A program made the position numbers and the translations under genes. The notes beneath the pieces are model-generated. The model searched no databases and was not told the origin of the DNA. It saw only the letters and a program-made list of their open reading frames with translations. Source: a virus. Taken from it: 63,204 nucleotides of DNA. This document shows, in pieces, positions 25,757-34,863 of the stretch. How positions within the stretch are numbered: the stretch's first letter is position 1; each line of letters begins with the position of its first letter. The stretch is from IMG/VR virus record IMGVR_UViG_3300046412_000211, positions 1 through 63,204 of that record. One strand, written 5' to 3'.

Positions 25757-26752
25757 ATGGCAAAAATATTCACAGAACGCATACCATTTAAACCATTTGA
25801 ATACCCAGAATATTATACCGAAGGTTGGTTGAAACAAGCACAAGCATTTTGGTTACATACTGAAATACCAATGCAAGGGGATTTAAAGGATTGGAATGAA
25901 AATCTTAATAAATCAGAAAAACATTTAGTAGGTAATATCCTATTAGGATTTGCACAAACAGAATGTGCAGTATCGGATTATTGGACTACTATGGTAACCA
26001 AATGGTTTCCTAAACATGAAATAAAACAAATGGCTATGATGTTTGGTTCGCAAGAAACAATTCATGCAACCGCTTACTCATACCTAAACGAATCTTTGGG
26101 ATTAGAAGATTTCGAAGCTTTCCTACACGAACCTGCAATAGCAGAAAAGTTTGAATTCCTAACCGCTACTTCGGCAGATTGGACACATGAGGATTTACAA
26201 ACAAATCCTAAAGCAAGAAAAGAAGTAGCCCGTTCATTAGCGATATTCTCAGCTTTTGCAGAAGGTGTATCTTTATATAGTAGTTTTGCAGTTCTGTATT
26301 CTTTTCAGATGAGAAATCTTCTGAAAGGAATCGGACAGCAAATGAAGTGGAGTGTTAGAGATGAATCTCTTCATTCTAAAATGGGATGTCAGTTATTTAG
26401 ACATATGTGTGATGAATATCCTGAACTTTTTGATGAAGTAAAGGATGATGTTACTCAAGCAGCTAAATATATGGTTGAAATGGAACACAAATTTATCGAT
26501 AAGATGTTTGAAATGGGTGATTTGGAAAATATGAAAGCAGATGATTTAAAACACTTTATATCTAAAAGAGGTAATGAAAAATTAAAAGAGTTAGGATATG
26601 AAGGTGTATTTGAATTTAACGATAAGAAAGCATCTAACTTAGATTGGTTCTACCATTTGACAGGTGGAACAACACATACAGATTTCTTCGCAGTAAGGCC
26701 TACTGATTACTCTAAGGCAAACGAAGGAGAAGATTTCAACGATATTTGGTAA
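25757..26752 (+). CDS. nrdB: Class I ribonucleotide reductase small subunit (NrdB)
   Basis: A 331-residue radical-generating subunit. Diiron ligands are visible in 'SQETIHATAYSYL' (E-x2-H, with the radical Tyr four residues on, as in E. coli E115/H118/Y122), 'FAEGVSLYSSFAVL' and 'RDESLHSKMG' (E-x2-H). It makes the tyrosyl radical used by NrdA to reduce ribonucleotides for phage DNA synthesis. The C-terminus ends DFNDIW, a likely NrdA-docking tail. It heads the nrdB-mazG-nrdA-trx group. Confidence 0.95.
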   Translation: MAKIFTERIPFKPFEYPEYYTEGWLKQAQAFWLHTEIPMQGDLKDWNENLNKSEKHLVGNILLGFAQTECAVSDYWTTMVTKWFPKHEIKQMAMMFGSQETIHATAYSYLNESLGLEDFEAFLHEPAIAEKFEFLTATSADWTHEDLQTNPKARKEVARSLAIFSAFAEGVSLYSSFAVLYSFQMRNLLKGIGQQMKWSVRDESLHSKMGCQLFRHMCDEYPELFDEVKDDVTQAAKYMVEMEHKFIDKMFEMGDLENMKADDLKHFISKRGNEKLKELGYEGVFEFNDKKASNLDWFYHLTGGTTHTDFFAVRPTDYSKANEGEDFNDIW

Positions 26753-26772
26753 AATAATAAAAAAATAAAGTT

Positions 26773-27072
26773 ATGGATTTTAATGAATTAATTACAAATG
26801 TAATTGGGTGGGCTGATGATAAAGGTATCTTAGTAAAAGATAACGCACCCAAACAAATGTTAAAAGTTTTGGAAGAAGTGGGTGAAACCGCTGGAGCATT
26901 ACTTAAAGATGATAAAGATGAGATAGTAGATGGTATCGGAGATTCATTCGTTACACTAATCATACTATCAATGCAGTTAGGATTACATCCTTCAGAATGT
27001 TTAGAAGCTGCTTGGAATGAGATTAAGGATAGAAAAGGTAAAACAGAAAACGGAGTGTTTATAAAAGAATGA
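26773..27072 (+). CDS. MazG-like nucleotide pyrophosphohydrolase
   Basis: A 99-residue all-alpha NTP-PPase domain: 'KQMLKVLEEVGETAGALLKD' gives the EExxE half and 'DEIVDGIGDSFVTLIILSMQ' the ExxxD half of the metal site. It hydrolyses (d)NTPs to monophosphates, possibly clearing unusual nucleotides or altering alarmone pools. It sits between nrdB and nrdA and overlaps nrdA by 4 bases, tying it to dNTP supply. Confidence 0.85.
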   Translation: MDFNELITNVIGWADDKGILVKDNAPKQMLKVLEEVGETAGALLKDDKDEIVDGIGDSFVTLIILSMQLGLHPSECLEAAWNEIKDRKGKTENGVFIKE

Positions 27073-28841
27073 AAAATTATGGAGCTGAGTTAGGTTGGGA
27101 AATAGACGTAGATTTTCCATCTTGGGCAAATACAGAAATCTACGTTAAGACAATATCAAAGGGTTATTTATTAGAGGGTGAGAAACCCAAAGATGCTTAT
27201 TGGAGAGTAGCAACAACCGCTGCTAGAAGATTGGGTAAACCTCAGATGGCAACTAAATTCTTCGATTACATTTGGAAGGGTTGGTTGAACTTAGCGACTC
27301 CTGTTTTATCAAACACTGGTACTGATAGAGGATTACCTATCAGTTGTTTTGGAATTGATGTAGCCGATTCTATCCAAGATATCGGTACTAAGAATTTAGA
27401 AATGATGTTACTCGCCAAACATGGTGGTGGAGTAGGTGTTGGTTTGAATATGATTCGACCAGCAGGTTCTAATATTACACAAAACGGAACATCCGATGGT
27501 GTTGTTCCATTTGCTAAAATTTATGATTCTACAATCCTTGCTACAAATCAAGGTAGTGTAAGACGGGGGGCAGCATCTGTTAACCTTAATATCGACCACG
27601 AAGATTTTGATGATTGGATTGAAATTAGAGAACCAAAAGGTGATGTAAATAGACAATGTTTGAATTTACATCAATGTGTGGTTGTTGGTGATAAGTTTAT
27701 GAGAAGATTAGAAGATGGGGATTCAGAAGCTCGTAGAAAATGGGGTAAGGTACTTCAAAAGAGAAAAGCAACTGGTGAACCATATGTGATGTACAAAGGT
27801 AACATCAACAAAGCAAACCCATCAATGTATAAGGATAATGGATTAAAAGTTCATATGACTAACATTTGTTCTGAGATTACATTACATACAGATGAATCAC
27901 ATTCATTCGTTTGTTGTTTATCTTCACTTAATCTATCAAAGTACGATGAGTGGAAACATACCGATTTAATCTATACTGCAACTTGGTTCTTAGATGGTAT
28001 CCTATCAGAGTTCTTACAAAGAGCTAAGAATATGAGAGGATTCGAAAATGCAGTACGTTCAGCAGAAAAGGGTAGGGCATTAGGATTAGGTGTATTAGGA
28101 TGGCATACATATCTACAACAAAAAGGTATTCCATTTGATTCACTACCAGCTCAGTTTGAAACTCGTAGAATTTTCTCACAACTAAAGATTGAATCAGAAA
28201 GAGCAAGTAGAGATATGGGTGCAGAATTAGGTGAACCATTGTGGTGTAAAGATAGTGGTATGAGAAATACTCACCTAAGAGCAGTTGCCCCAACTGTATC
28301 AAACTCAAAGTTAGCAGGAAATGTATCACCAGGTATTGAACCTTGGGCAGCAAACGTATTTACAGAACAAACCTCAAAAGGAACGTTCATTAGAAAAAAC
28401 AGAGAATTAGAAAAAGCACTTAGAAAAGCAGGTATCAACAACAAAGAAACTTGGGATAAAATCTTAGCTGATGGTGGTTCTATTCAAGATATCAAAGAAT
28501 TAGATAAGTGGGTATATTGTGATGGAAAACTAACTGAGGTTGATGGTGATATCGATACTACTAAGTGTGATAAGGTAAAAGATGTATTCAAAACATTCAA
28601 AGAGATTAATCAATTAGAGTTGGTTAGACAAGCAGGTGTTAGACAGCAATACATAGACCAATCAGTTTCATTGAACCTAGCATTCCCATCAGAGGCAACT
28701 CCGAAGTGGATGAATATGGTTCATATGGAAGCATGGAAGCAGGGTGTAAAAACATTATATTACACTCGAACTGAATCTGTACTTAGAGGTGATATCGCAG
28801 CACAGGCGATGGACCCGGATTGTATAAGTTGTGATGGATAA
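27069..28841 (+). CDS. nrdA: Class I ribonucleotide reductase large subunit (NrdA)
   Basis: A 590-residue catalytic subunit. The redox Cys is in 'GLPISCFG', its partner in 'FVCCLSSLNLS', and the radical Cys in NICSEIT (N-x-C-x-E). The C-terminal CISCDG is the swinging pair re-reduced by thioredoxin. It is much shorter than E. coli NrdA (761) and starts close to the barrel, so the N-terminal ATP cone is missing; dATP feedback inhibition is therefore probably lost, which would suit a phage. A thioredoxin gene follows directly. Confidence 0.95.
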   Translation: MKNYGAELGWEIDVDFPSWANTEIYVKTISKGYLLEGEKPKDAYWRVATTAARRLGKPQMATKFFDYIWKGWLNLATPVLSNTGTDRGLPISCFGIDVADSIQDIGTKNLEMMLLAKHGGGVGVGLNMIRPAGSNITQNGTSDGVVPFAKIYDSTILATNQGSVRRGAASVNLNIDHEDFDDWIEIREPKGDVNRQCLNLHQCVVVGDKFMRRLEDGDSEARRKWGKVLQKRKATGEPYVMYKGNINKANPSMYKDNGLKVHMTNICSEITLHTDESHSFVCCLSSLNLSKYDEWKHTDLIYTATWFLDGILSEFLQRAKNMRGFENAVRSAEKGRALGLGVLGWHTYLQQKGIPFDSLPAQFETRRIFSQLKIESERASRDMGAELGEPLWCKDSGMRNTHLRAVAPTVSNSKLAGNVSPGIEPWAANVFTEQTSKGTFIRKNRELEKALRKAGINNKETWDKILADGGSIQDIKELDKWVYCDGKLTEVDGDIDTTKCDKVKDVFKTFKEINQLELVRQAGVRQQYIDQSVSLNLAFPSEATPKWMNMVHMEAWKQGVKTLYYTRTESVLRGDIAAQAMDPDCISCDG

Positions 28842-28881
28842 TATTAAATAAATTGTAGAATGATTAAAAAGAAGGAAAAAG

Positions 28882-29121
28882 ATGAAGTATTTGTATTTCT
28901 CAGCCCAATGGTGTGGTCCGTGTAAGACCTTATCACCAATAATGAACGAAGTATCAGCATTAGTTTCTGTTGAAAAAATTGATGTTGATTTAGATTACGA
29001 AAGAGCACAACAATATGGTGTTAGGAATATCCCAACAGTTGTATTGGTTGAAGGTGAAACTGAAGTAAAACGATTTATTGGAGTTCAGCCAAAACAAAAT
29101 TATATTAATGCAGTAAAATAA
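28882..29121 (+). CDS. Thioredoxin
   Basis: A 79-residue thioredoxin with the active site WCGPCK (residues 10-15) and the cis-Pro strand 'GVRNIPTVVLVEGETE'. It is shorter than E. coli thioredoxin (108) because the N-terminal strand/helix is trimmed. It lies right after nrdA and likely re-reduces the NrdA C-terminal Cys pair. A GAAGGA ribosome site precedes the ATG. Confidence 0.9.
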   Translation: MKYLYFSAQWCGPCKTLSPIMNEVSALVSVEKIDVDLDYERAQQYGVRNIPTVVLVEGETEVKRFIGVQPKQNYINAVK

Positions 29122-29122
29122 A

Positions 29123-29154
29123 TTTGGATTTTTGAAAAAAAAGTTGTATATTAG
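29123..29154 (+). promoter_or_regulatory. Host-type promoter TTTG-N20-TATATTAG
   Basis: TTTG 29123-29126 and TATATTAG 29147-29154, ahead of the HTH and Mom-like genes. Its presence argues against a TTG start at 29132, which lies between the two boxes. Confidence 0.8.
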
Positions 29155-29173
29155 TAATAAGTTACGAAAAAGT

Positions 29174-29377
29174 ATGGCATTAAGAGGTGAATCACATCCA
29201 CAACATAAATTAACTGAAGAGCAAGTTTATACAATCCGAAAACTATGGAAAGTAGGGCATCGGAATGTTAGAGTATTGGCTAGAAATAATGGTGTATCAC
29301 CTGCTAATATTCGTAGAATCGTTAAGAATGAAACGTGGACTCATCTTTTAGTGGGTGAATTTGATAAATACCAATAA
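29174..29377 (+). CDS. Small helix-turn-helix protein related to HNH homing endonuclease DNA-binding tails
   Basis: 67 residues from the ATG at 29174. 'GESHPQHKLTEEQVYTIRKL' followed by 'RVLARNNGVSPANIRRIVKN' and 'ETWTHL' is the DNA-binding module that usually ends HNH homing endonucleases, but no HNH nuclease domain is present. It may be a remnant of a mobile endonuclease or a stand-alone regulator. It overlaps the first Mom-like gene by one base. Confidence 0.75.
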   Translation: MALRGESHPQHKLTEEQVYTIRKLWKVGHRNVRVLARNNGVSPANIRRIVKNETWTHLLVGEFDKYQ

Positions 29378-30135
29378 TGAAAGAAGTAGGAAAGAAGTAT
29401 TGTGATACATCCAAATTATCAGTAAGAAAAATTTCCAAATCCGTAGCTAAAGATATAGTAATAAAAAACCACTATTCACATTTGTGGACTAAAGTATCTT
29501 ACGCTATTGGTTTGTATGTTGAGGATGATTCACATCAGTTCTTTAATACTTCAGAAAAACTTATAGGTGTTGCTTGTTATGGAGACCCGATTGGTAGATT
29601 GAGTGGACAATCCATAACTGAACTATTAGATAGAACGGAAGTTTTAGAATTAGTTCGACTATTTGTATTTGATGATTATGGTTCAAATATAGAAAGTTGG
29701 TTCTTAGGTAAAACCTTTCAATGGTTAAGAGAGAACGCGCCACATATCAAAGGATTAATATCATATTCAGACCCTAAAGAAGGTCATAACGGAACTATCT
29801 ACCAAGCAACGAATTGGATTTATCAAGGTGATAAGTTACGATTCAACGATAGTTGGAGTTTTAAGTTTAGTGAAGATGGGGAGTGGCAGCATGGGAGAAC
29901 GATATTTCCATATTATGGAACTAACAACCCAAAGAAAATCCAACAACAGATTGATAAACCATTTTGGATTCGTAAAGAACCTCGTAAACACAGATATGTT
30001 TACATTCTTGCGAAGGGTGGTGAAAGAAGGAAGTTACTCAAAAATCTGAAACATCCAACTTTACCATATCCAAAATCAGAAAATGAAGTAGAATTAGAAA
30101 TACATAAATTAGAACCAATTGAAAGTAGAAGGTAA
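29377..30135 (+). CDS. Mom-like DNA modification (GNAT-fold) protein, copy 1
   Basis: A 252-residue protein with features of the Mu Mom group of acyltransferase-fold base modifiers: an early 'IVIKNHYSHLWTKVSYAIGL', 'LELVRLFVFDDYGSNIESWF' and 'LISYSDPKEGHNGTIYQATN' with WIYQG. Mu Mom converts adenine to a carbamoylmethyl derivative that blocks restriction. The next gene is a clear paralogue. DNA modification is inferred from family resemblance only; other GNAT substrates are possible. Confidence 0.65.
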   Translation: MKEVGKKYCDTSKLSVRKISKSVAKDIVIKNHYSHLWTKVSYAIGLYVEDDSHQFFNTSEKLIGVACYGDPIGRLSGQSITELLDRTEVLELVRLFVFDDYGSNIESWFLGKTFQWLRENAPHIKGLISYSDPKEGHNGTIYQATNWIYQGDKLRFNDSWSFKFSEDGEWQHGRTIFPYYGTNNPKKIQQQIDKPFWIRKEPRKHRYVYILAKGGERRKLLKNLKHPTLPYPKSENEVELEIHKLEPIESRR

Positions 30136-30922
30136 ACATTATTGTGATGTAAGTAGAGTTAGTGTAGCTCCGATAGCAAAATCTATCGCTAAAGATATTA
30201 TCATAAAGAAACACTATACTCACGCTTGGACTGCGTGTAGATACGCATTGGGTATTTACTACAGAGGTGATGAAGAAGATGTATTTGGTAACCAACAACA
30301 ACTTATCGGATGTGCTATTTACGGATTCCCAGTCGGAGCAAAAGCACCAACTTCAGTATGTGAGGATTTAACCAAAGATAATATCTTAGAGTTGACTCGT
30401 TTGTACGTTGATGATGGATATGGTTCTAATATCGAATCAAACGCACTATCTAAAACATTTAAGTGGATTAAGGAAAACGATAAGAATATCAAAGTTCTAT
30501 TATCATACGCTGATAATGGACAAGAACACTTAGGTGGTATTTACCAAGCTACCAATTGGATATATCAAGGGTTGAATACTGATATCGCTCTAATGCCTAA
30601 TTGGGGTATATCATTAACCAAAGACCCATATGGATGGATTCATAGTAGAACTGTATTCAACAATTGGGGTAGTGGTAATTTAGAACACTTAAAAAGAGAA
30701 ATCGGTAAAGATGGATACAAAGAGTTTTGGAGAAGAGAAGAACCACCAAAACATAGATACATCCAATTACTACCTCAGAATAAAAAAGAAAAGAAGAATT
30801 TAATGAAAAGGTTGAAGCACGAAATCAAACCTTATCCTAAATCAGCAAGAGATTATAATACAGATGTTATCAGACATGATACATATCCACCAGAAGAAAG
30901 TAATGAGATAAATTTTTGGTAG
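30119..30922 (+). CDS. Mom-like DNA modification (GNAT-fold) protein, copy 2 (TTG start)
   Basis: A 267-residue paralogue of the preceding gene. The N-termini align residue for residue from the start (MKVEGKHYCDVSRVSV against MKEVGKKYCDTSKLSV), which supports TTG at 30119 as a genuine start overlapping the first gene by 17 bases; the next Met is far inside. It shares 'LELTRLYVDDGYGSNIESNA', 'LLSYADNGQEHLGGIYQATN' and WIYQG. The two have diverged over most of their length, so they probably act on different targets or as a heteromer. Confidence 0.65.
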   Translation: MKVEGKHYCDVSRVSVAPIAKSIAKDIIIKKHYTHAWTACRYALGIYYRGDEEDVFGNQQQLIGCAIYGFPVGAKAPTSVCEDLTKDNILELTRLYVDDGYGSNIESNALSKTFKWIKENDKNIKVLLSYADNGQEHLGGIYQATNWIYQGLNTDIALMPNWGISLTKDPYGWIHSRTVFNNWGSGNLEHLKREIGKDGYKEFWRREEPPKHRYIQLLPQNKKEKKNLMKRLKHEIKPYPKSARDYNTDVIRHDTYPPEESNEINFW

Positions 30923-30946
30923 TTTGAAAAATATTTTGTATATTAG
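30915..30946 (+). promoter_or_regulatory. Host-type promoter TTTG-N20-TATATTAG
   Basis: TTTG 30915-30918 overlaps the end of the second Mom-like gene; TATATTAG 30939-30946; 24 bases to the next ATG. Confidence 0.8.
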
Positions 30947-30970
30947 TATTAACCATCGTATAAAAAAATT

Positions 30971-32092
30971 ATGAAAGTATTAGTAATACCTAATTACACT
31001 AACTTTGGACAAGTAAAGGATATCAATAGGGATTCATTCCTATTGGTGTTTAAATCTTTCTTAGATAATACCAAAATAGGAAAAGAATGGGAATGGATTT
31101 TACCATATCCTGGCGGCCATCATAATCATCCAGGGATTATCAATGGATTTGATTATCCAAATGTTAGTTTAAGGAAGATGGATATCATTGAACCATTTCC
31201 ACCTAAAATGAGGGTGGATTATCCGTATAGGTTCTTTGATAAACTTATAGAAAAAGAAGAATCAAAATTTAATTTGATTTGGTCACATCTTCCTGAGTGG
31301 ACTAACAATTATGTTATCACTCGAATCTATAACAAATTACAACCGATTATTGGATATTGTCATTGGAGTGAAATACCTAATAACGGAGCAAGAACTGAGA
31401 ATTCCTTTTGGAATAATCTTAGAGGTATCTTACAAATGAAAGTATGTGGTGTAAACTCAAACTATCAGAAAGGTGTTATTCTTGAAAACGCAGCTAAAGA
31501 TTTCCAACCACATATTGTTGAAAAATTAGATAAGATTATTCAACCTTGGTATTTGGGATGTGATTCAGCTACTCCATCAAATGGATATGATGAGAAAACA
31601 ATTGTGTTCAATCATAGAGAAGGTGTTTATACTGGTTCTAAATGGTTCTTTGAAACTATGGATAAACTATGGGAAGAAAGACAAGATTTCAAAGTTTACA
31701 CTACTCTAAAAGAAATGGGTAAACCATATACTAAATATATTGGACACGCTGATAGAGAAGTATATCTAAATCAGTTATCCAAATCACATTTTGGAGTTGG
31801 GTGTTTTGAAGGTTATTCAGCTTGGAGTATGAGTGCTACTGATGGATTAAGTAGAGGTGTACCATATCTACTTCCAAATGGATATTGTTATCCTGAAATG
31901 GTAGGTAATGATTATCCACTATTATATAATGGTAGAAAAGAATTTAAAGAAATGGTTGGTAAACTCTTAGATGGTGAAATAGAAAGACCAGATGTAACAA
32001 ATATAGCACAATCTTTGTTATGGGAAAGCCAACTAAAGAAATGGGATATCGAAAATAATTTTGTAAAAAATTGTAGGATATTTGAAGAATAA
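30971..32092 (+). CDS. GT-B glycosyltransferase (GT4-like)
   Basis: A 373-residue protein with a GT-B layout: an N-terminal Rossmann half ('MKVLVIPNYTNFGQVKDINR') and a C-terminal half with 'IVFNHREGVYTGSKWFFETM' and the donor-site region 'SHFGVGCFEGYSAWSMSATD' followed by GLSRGVPYLLP. In T4-type phages such enzymes may glucosylate modified bases or decorate virions. Here it stands beside Mom-like genes and the DNA polymerase under an early-type promoter, far from the glycan island, so a DNA substrate is plausible but unproven. Confidence 0.7.
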   Translation: MKVLVIPNYTNFGQVKDINRDSFLLVFKSFLDNTKIGKEWEWILPYPGGHHNHPGIINGFDYPNVSLRKMDIIEPFPPKMRVDYPYRFFDKLIEKEESKFNLIWSHLPEWTNNYVITRIYNKLQPIIGYCHWSEIPNNGARTENSFWNNLRGILQMKVCGVNSNYQKGVILENAAKDFQPHIVEKLDKIIQPWYLGCDSATPSNGYDEKTIVFNHREGVYTGSKWFFETMDKLWEERQDFKVYTTLKEMGKPYTKYIGHADREVYLNQLSKSHFGVGCFEGYSAWSMSATDGLSRGVPYLLPNGYCYPEMVGNDYPLLYNGRKEFKEMVGKLLDGEIERPDVTNIAQSLLWESQLKKWDIENNFVKNCRIFEE

Positions 32093-32102
32093 TTCGTATA
32101 TT

Positions 32103-32285
32103 ATGGTAATATTCAAATTCAAAGGTAAAACATATCAAATCACATCGAATGATAACTATCGTTCTAACGAAGATTTACTGCGTGATTTCGAATATTGTTT
32201 AGAGGTTAGAGATTACCAAACGATTAATAATAGAATAACCAATGGCTTAAAGTGGGGTTGGATGAAAGAACTAAAAAATAATTAA
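32103..32285 (+). CDS. 60-residue protein upstream of the DNA polymerase
   Basis: Starts at ATG 32103 (MVIFKFKGKTYQITSNDNYR). A TATATT box sits directly at the start codon but the TTTG element is misplaced, so its promoter is doubtful. Its stop overlaps the polymerase start (TAATG), so the two are translated together. Function unknown. Confidence 0.55.
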   Translation: MVIFKFKGKTYQITSNDNYRSNEDLLRDFEYCLEVRDYQTINNRITNGLKWGWMKELKNN

Positions 32286-34801
32286 TGTATCAAAACGTAT
32301 ATTACGAAAAAGAAGGTGGTATCATCCATTGTTGGGATGATAGAAAAGGTTATTTTACAAAGAAGTATAGAAACTATGCTTATGTAAGAGATGGTAATGG
32401 AGCGCATGAATCAATTAATGGTGAGAGGTTAAAGAAGATTAGTTTTTGGAAAAACGAAGATAATCTTAAACTCTATGAATCTGATGTGAATGAAATGACT
32501 CGTTTCTTAATTGATGAGTATGGTGATTCAGATGAGGTATCCGATGGGCATGTAATTATGACATTTGATATTGAGGTTGAGATGAATAGTGGATTGCCTG
32601 ATACTGATAAAGCAGAGAACACAATCACATCTGTAGCATTCCATGATTCAGCAACAAACGATTATTATGCTTATGTACTAAGTGAGGGTGAAGAGATAAA
32701 CAAAACTATCAAAGGGGCTAAAGTTCGTTCTTTCAAAACGGAAGAAGATATGTTGGTAGCATTTGTAAATGCTTGGGAAGAAATTTCACCATCTATTATT
32801 ACTGGGTGGAATATTGATTTCTTTGATGTTACTTATCTTTACAATAGATTGAAAAGAGTATTAGGTACAAAACAAGCAAACAGATTATCACCAATCGGTA
32901 AAGTTCATTGGAACAAATATCGTAAGAGATATCTAATCGCTGGAGTATCTGCATTAGATTACATCGCACTATTTAAGAACTTTACATATACTGAGTATCC
33001 AAACTATCGATTAGATACAATCGCTCAGTTAGAGTTGGGTAGAGGTAAGATTGAATACGATGGTAACTTAGACCAACTATTCAGAGATGATATTGAAAAA
33101 TTTATTGAGTACAACTTAGTAGATGTTGAGTTGGTAGTTGATTTGGATAAGAAACTACAATTCATTGATTTGGCGAGAGCCATCTGTCATGCAGGCCACG
33201 TTTTCTATGAGGATTTCTTATTCTCATCGAAATGGTTAGAAGGGGCTATTCTTACATTCCTTAGAAGGAGTGGTAGGGTAGCTCCCAACAAACCTCAACG
33301 TAAACAAAAAAACGATGATGGTTCGGATGGTGAAGGAAAGTTTGTAGGTGCATATGTGAAACAACCAAAGCCAGGTCTTTACAAATGGGTTTATGATTTG
33401 GATTTAACATCACTATATCCATCAATCATTATGAGTATCAACATCTCACCTGAAACTAAGATTGGTAAGGTAAAAGGTTATACTGCTGAATCACATATGA
33501 AAAGTGAGATGGATTCTTACACTATTGTTGATGAGGGGGGTAGAGAATCTAAACCAATGCCAAAACAGAACTTTACTAACTTTATAGAACAACAGAAACT
33601 ATCGATAGCATCAAATGGGGTGTTGTATTCGCAAGATAGAGTTGGGGTTATTCCTGAGATTCTTAATGTGTGGTTCGATAAAAGGGTGGAGTATAAAGAC
33701 CAGATGAAAAAGTTTGGTAAAGCTGGAAACGATAAACTATACAAATTCTATTCCCAAAGGCAATTAGTACAAAAGATTATGTTGAATTCCCTTTACGGAG
33801 TATTGGGATTACCATCATTCAGATTCTATGATGTTGATAACGCAGAAGCAGTAACACTTACAGGTCAGACTGTAATTAAAACTACTGAGATGATTGCTAA
33901 TCAATATTATAGTAAGAACATTGGTGAAACAAAAGATTACAACATCTATGTTGATACTGATTCTGTATTCTATGAAGCAGCTCCATTGGTAAAGGCTAGG
34001 AATCCTAATATTGATGTTACATCAGATGAACAAATGATTCCTGCTATTTTGGAAGTAGCACAAGAAGTTGAGAAACACATCAACAAAGTTTATGATTCGA
34101 TGGCATTGAAAATGTTTAATATCCATTCACATAGATTTGATATTAAGCAAGAAACTATCGCTAAGGGTGGGTTTTGGGTATCTAAGAAACGATACGCTCA
34201 ATGGATTATCAATGATAATACTGTAGATTGTGATAAGTTGGATGTGAAAGGATTGGATGTGAAACGTTCATCATTCCCAACTTACTTCAAAGAAGTGATG
34301 AGTACTGTATTGATGGATATCCTAAAGGATGAGAACAAAGATAAGATTGATGAGTATATTCTTAGAAAGAAAGATGAGATGAAAACTACCAACTTTATCG
34401 ATATAGCAAAGAATTCAGCAGTTAAAGGTATGAGTAAGTACACATTTAAGAATCAAGCATTGGGAGAGTTTATGAAAGGAACACCAGCGCATGTTAAAGC
34501 AGCACTTACTTACAATCAACTATTAAAATATTTCAAAGCAGCTTACAAATATGAACCAATGAAAGATGGTGATAAGATTAAGTGGGTGTATTTGAAACCT
34601 AATCCATTAGGATTAGAATCCGTTGGGTTGACGGGATATAACGACCCAAAACAAATTTTGGATTTGGTAGAACAACATATAGATTATGATTTAATTTGGC
34701 AAAAAGAGTTAGAGAATAAGCTAGATGATTTCTATTCAGCGATGGGTTGGGAAAAACCAAATCCGAATTTAGCTAAGGCATCACAATTTTTTGGATTTTA
34801 A
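32285..34801 (+). CDS. gp43: DNA polymerase, family B (gp43)
   Basis: An 838-residue replicative polymerase. The 3'-5' exonuclease has 'IMTFDIEVEMNSG' (Exo I, about residue 96), 'ITGWNIDFFDVTYLYNR' (Exo II) and 'FIEYNLVDVELV' (Exo III). Polymerase motifs are DLTSLYPSI (about 372), KIMLNSLYG (about 496) and YVDTDSVF (about 555). The C-terminus ends ASQFFGF, a likely clamp-binding peptide. The clamp gene follows. No intein or break is seen. Length is near T4 gp43 (898). Confidence 0.97.
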   Translation: MYQNVYYEKEGGIIHCWDDRKGYFTKKYRNYAYVRDGNGAHESINGERLKKISFWKNEDNLKLYESDVNEMTRFLIDEYGDSDEVSDGHVIMTFDIEVEMNSGLPDTDKAENTITSVAFHDSATNDYYAYVLSEGEEINKTIKGAKVRSFKTEEDMLVAFVNAWEEISPSIITGWNIDFFDVTYLYNRLKRVLGTKQANRLSPIGKVHWNKYRKRYLIAGVSALDYIALFKNFTYTEYPNYRLDTIAQLELGRGKIEYDGNLDQLFRDDIEKFIEYNLVDVELVVDLDKKLQFIDLARAICHAGHVFYEDFLFSSKWLEGAILTFLRRSGRVAPNKPQRKQKNDDGSDGEGKFVGAYVKQPKPGLYKWVYDLDLTSLYPSIIMSINISPETKIGKVKGYTAESHMKSEMDSYTIVDEGGRESKPMPKQNFTNFIEQQKLSIASNGVLYSQDRVGVIPEILNVWFDKRVEYKDQMKKFGKAGNDKLYKFYSQRQLVQKIMLNSLYGVLGLPSFRFYDVDNAEAVTLTGQTVIKTTEMIANQYYSKNIGETKDYNIYVDTDSVFYEAAPLVKARNPNIDVTSDEQMIPAILEVAQEVEKHINKVYDSMALKMFNIHSHRFDIKQETIAKGGFWVSKKRYAQWIINDNTVDCDKLDVKGLDVKRSSFPTYFKEVMSTVLMDILKDENKDKIDEYILRKKDEMKTTNFIDIAKNSAVKGMSKYTFKNQALGEFMKGTPAHVKAALTYNQLLKYFKAAYKYEPMKDGDKIKWVYLKPNPLGLESVGLTGYNDPKQILDLVEQHIDYDLIWQKELENKLDDFYSAMGWEKPNPNLAKASQFFGF

Positions 34802-34833
34802 TTTGGATAATTCAAAAAGTTTTTGTATATTTG
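34802..34833 (+). promoter_or_regulatory. Host-type promoter TTTG-N20-TATATTTG before the clamp gene
   Basis: TTTG 34802-34805 starts at the polymerase stop codon; TATATTTG 34826-34833; 30 bases to the clamp ATG. Confidence 0.85.
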
Positions 34834-34863
34834 TGTAACAATAATTAATAAAAAGTAAAATTT

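Noticed and set aside
29132-29173. TTG start for the HTH gene
   Set aside because: It lies between the -33 and -7 boxes of a strong promoter, so it would not be in the transcript.
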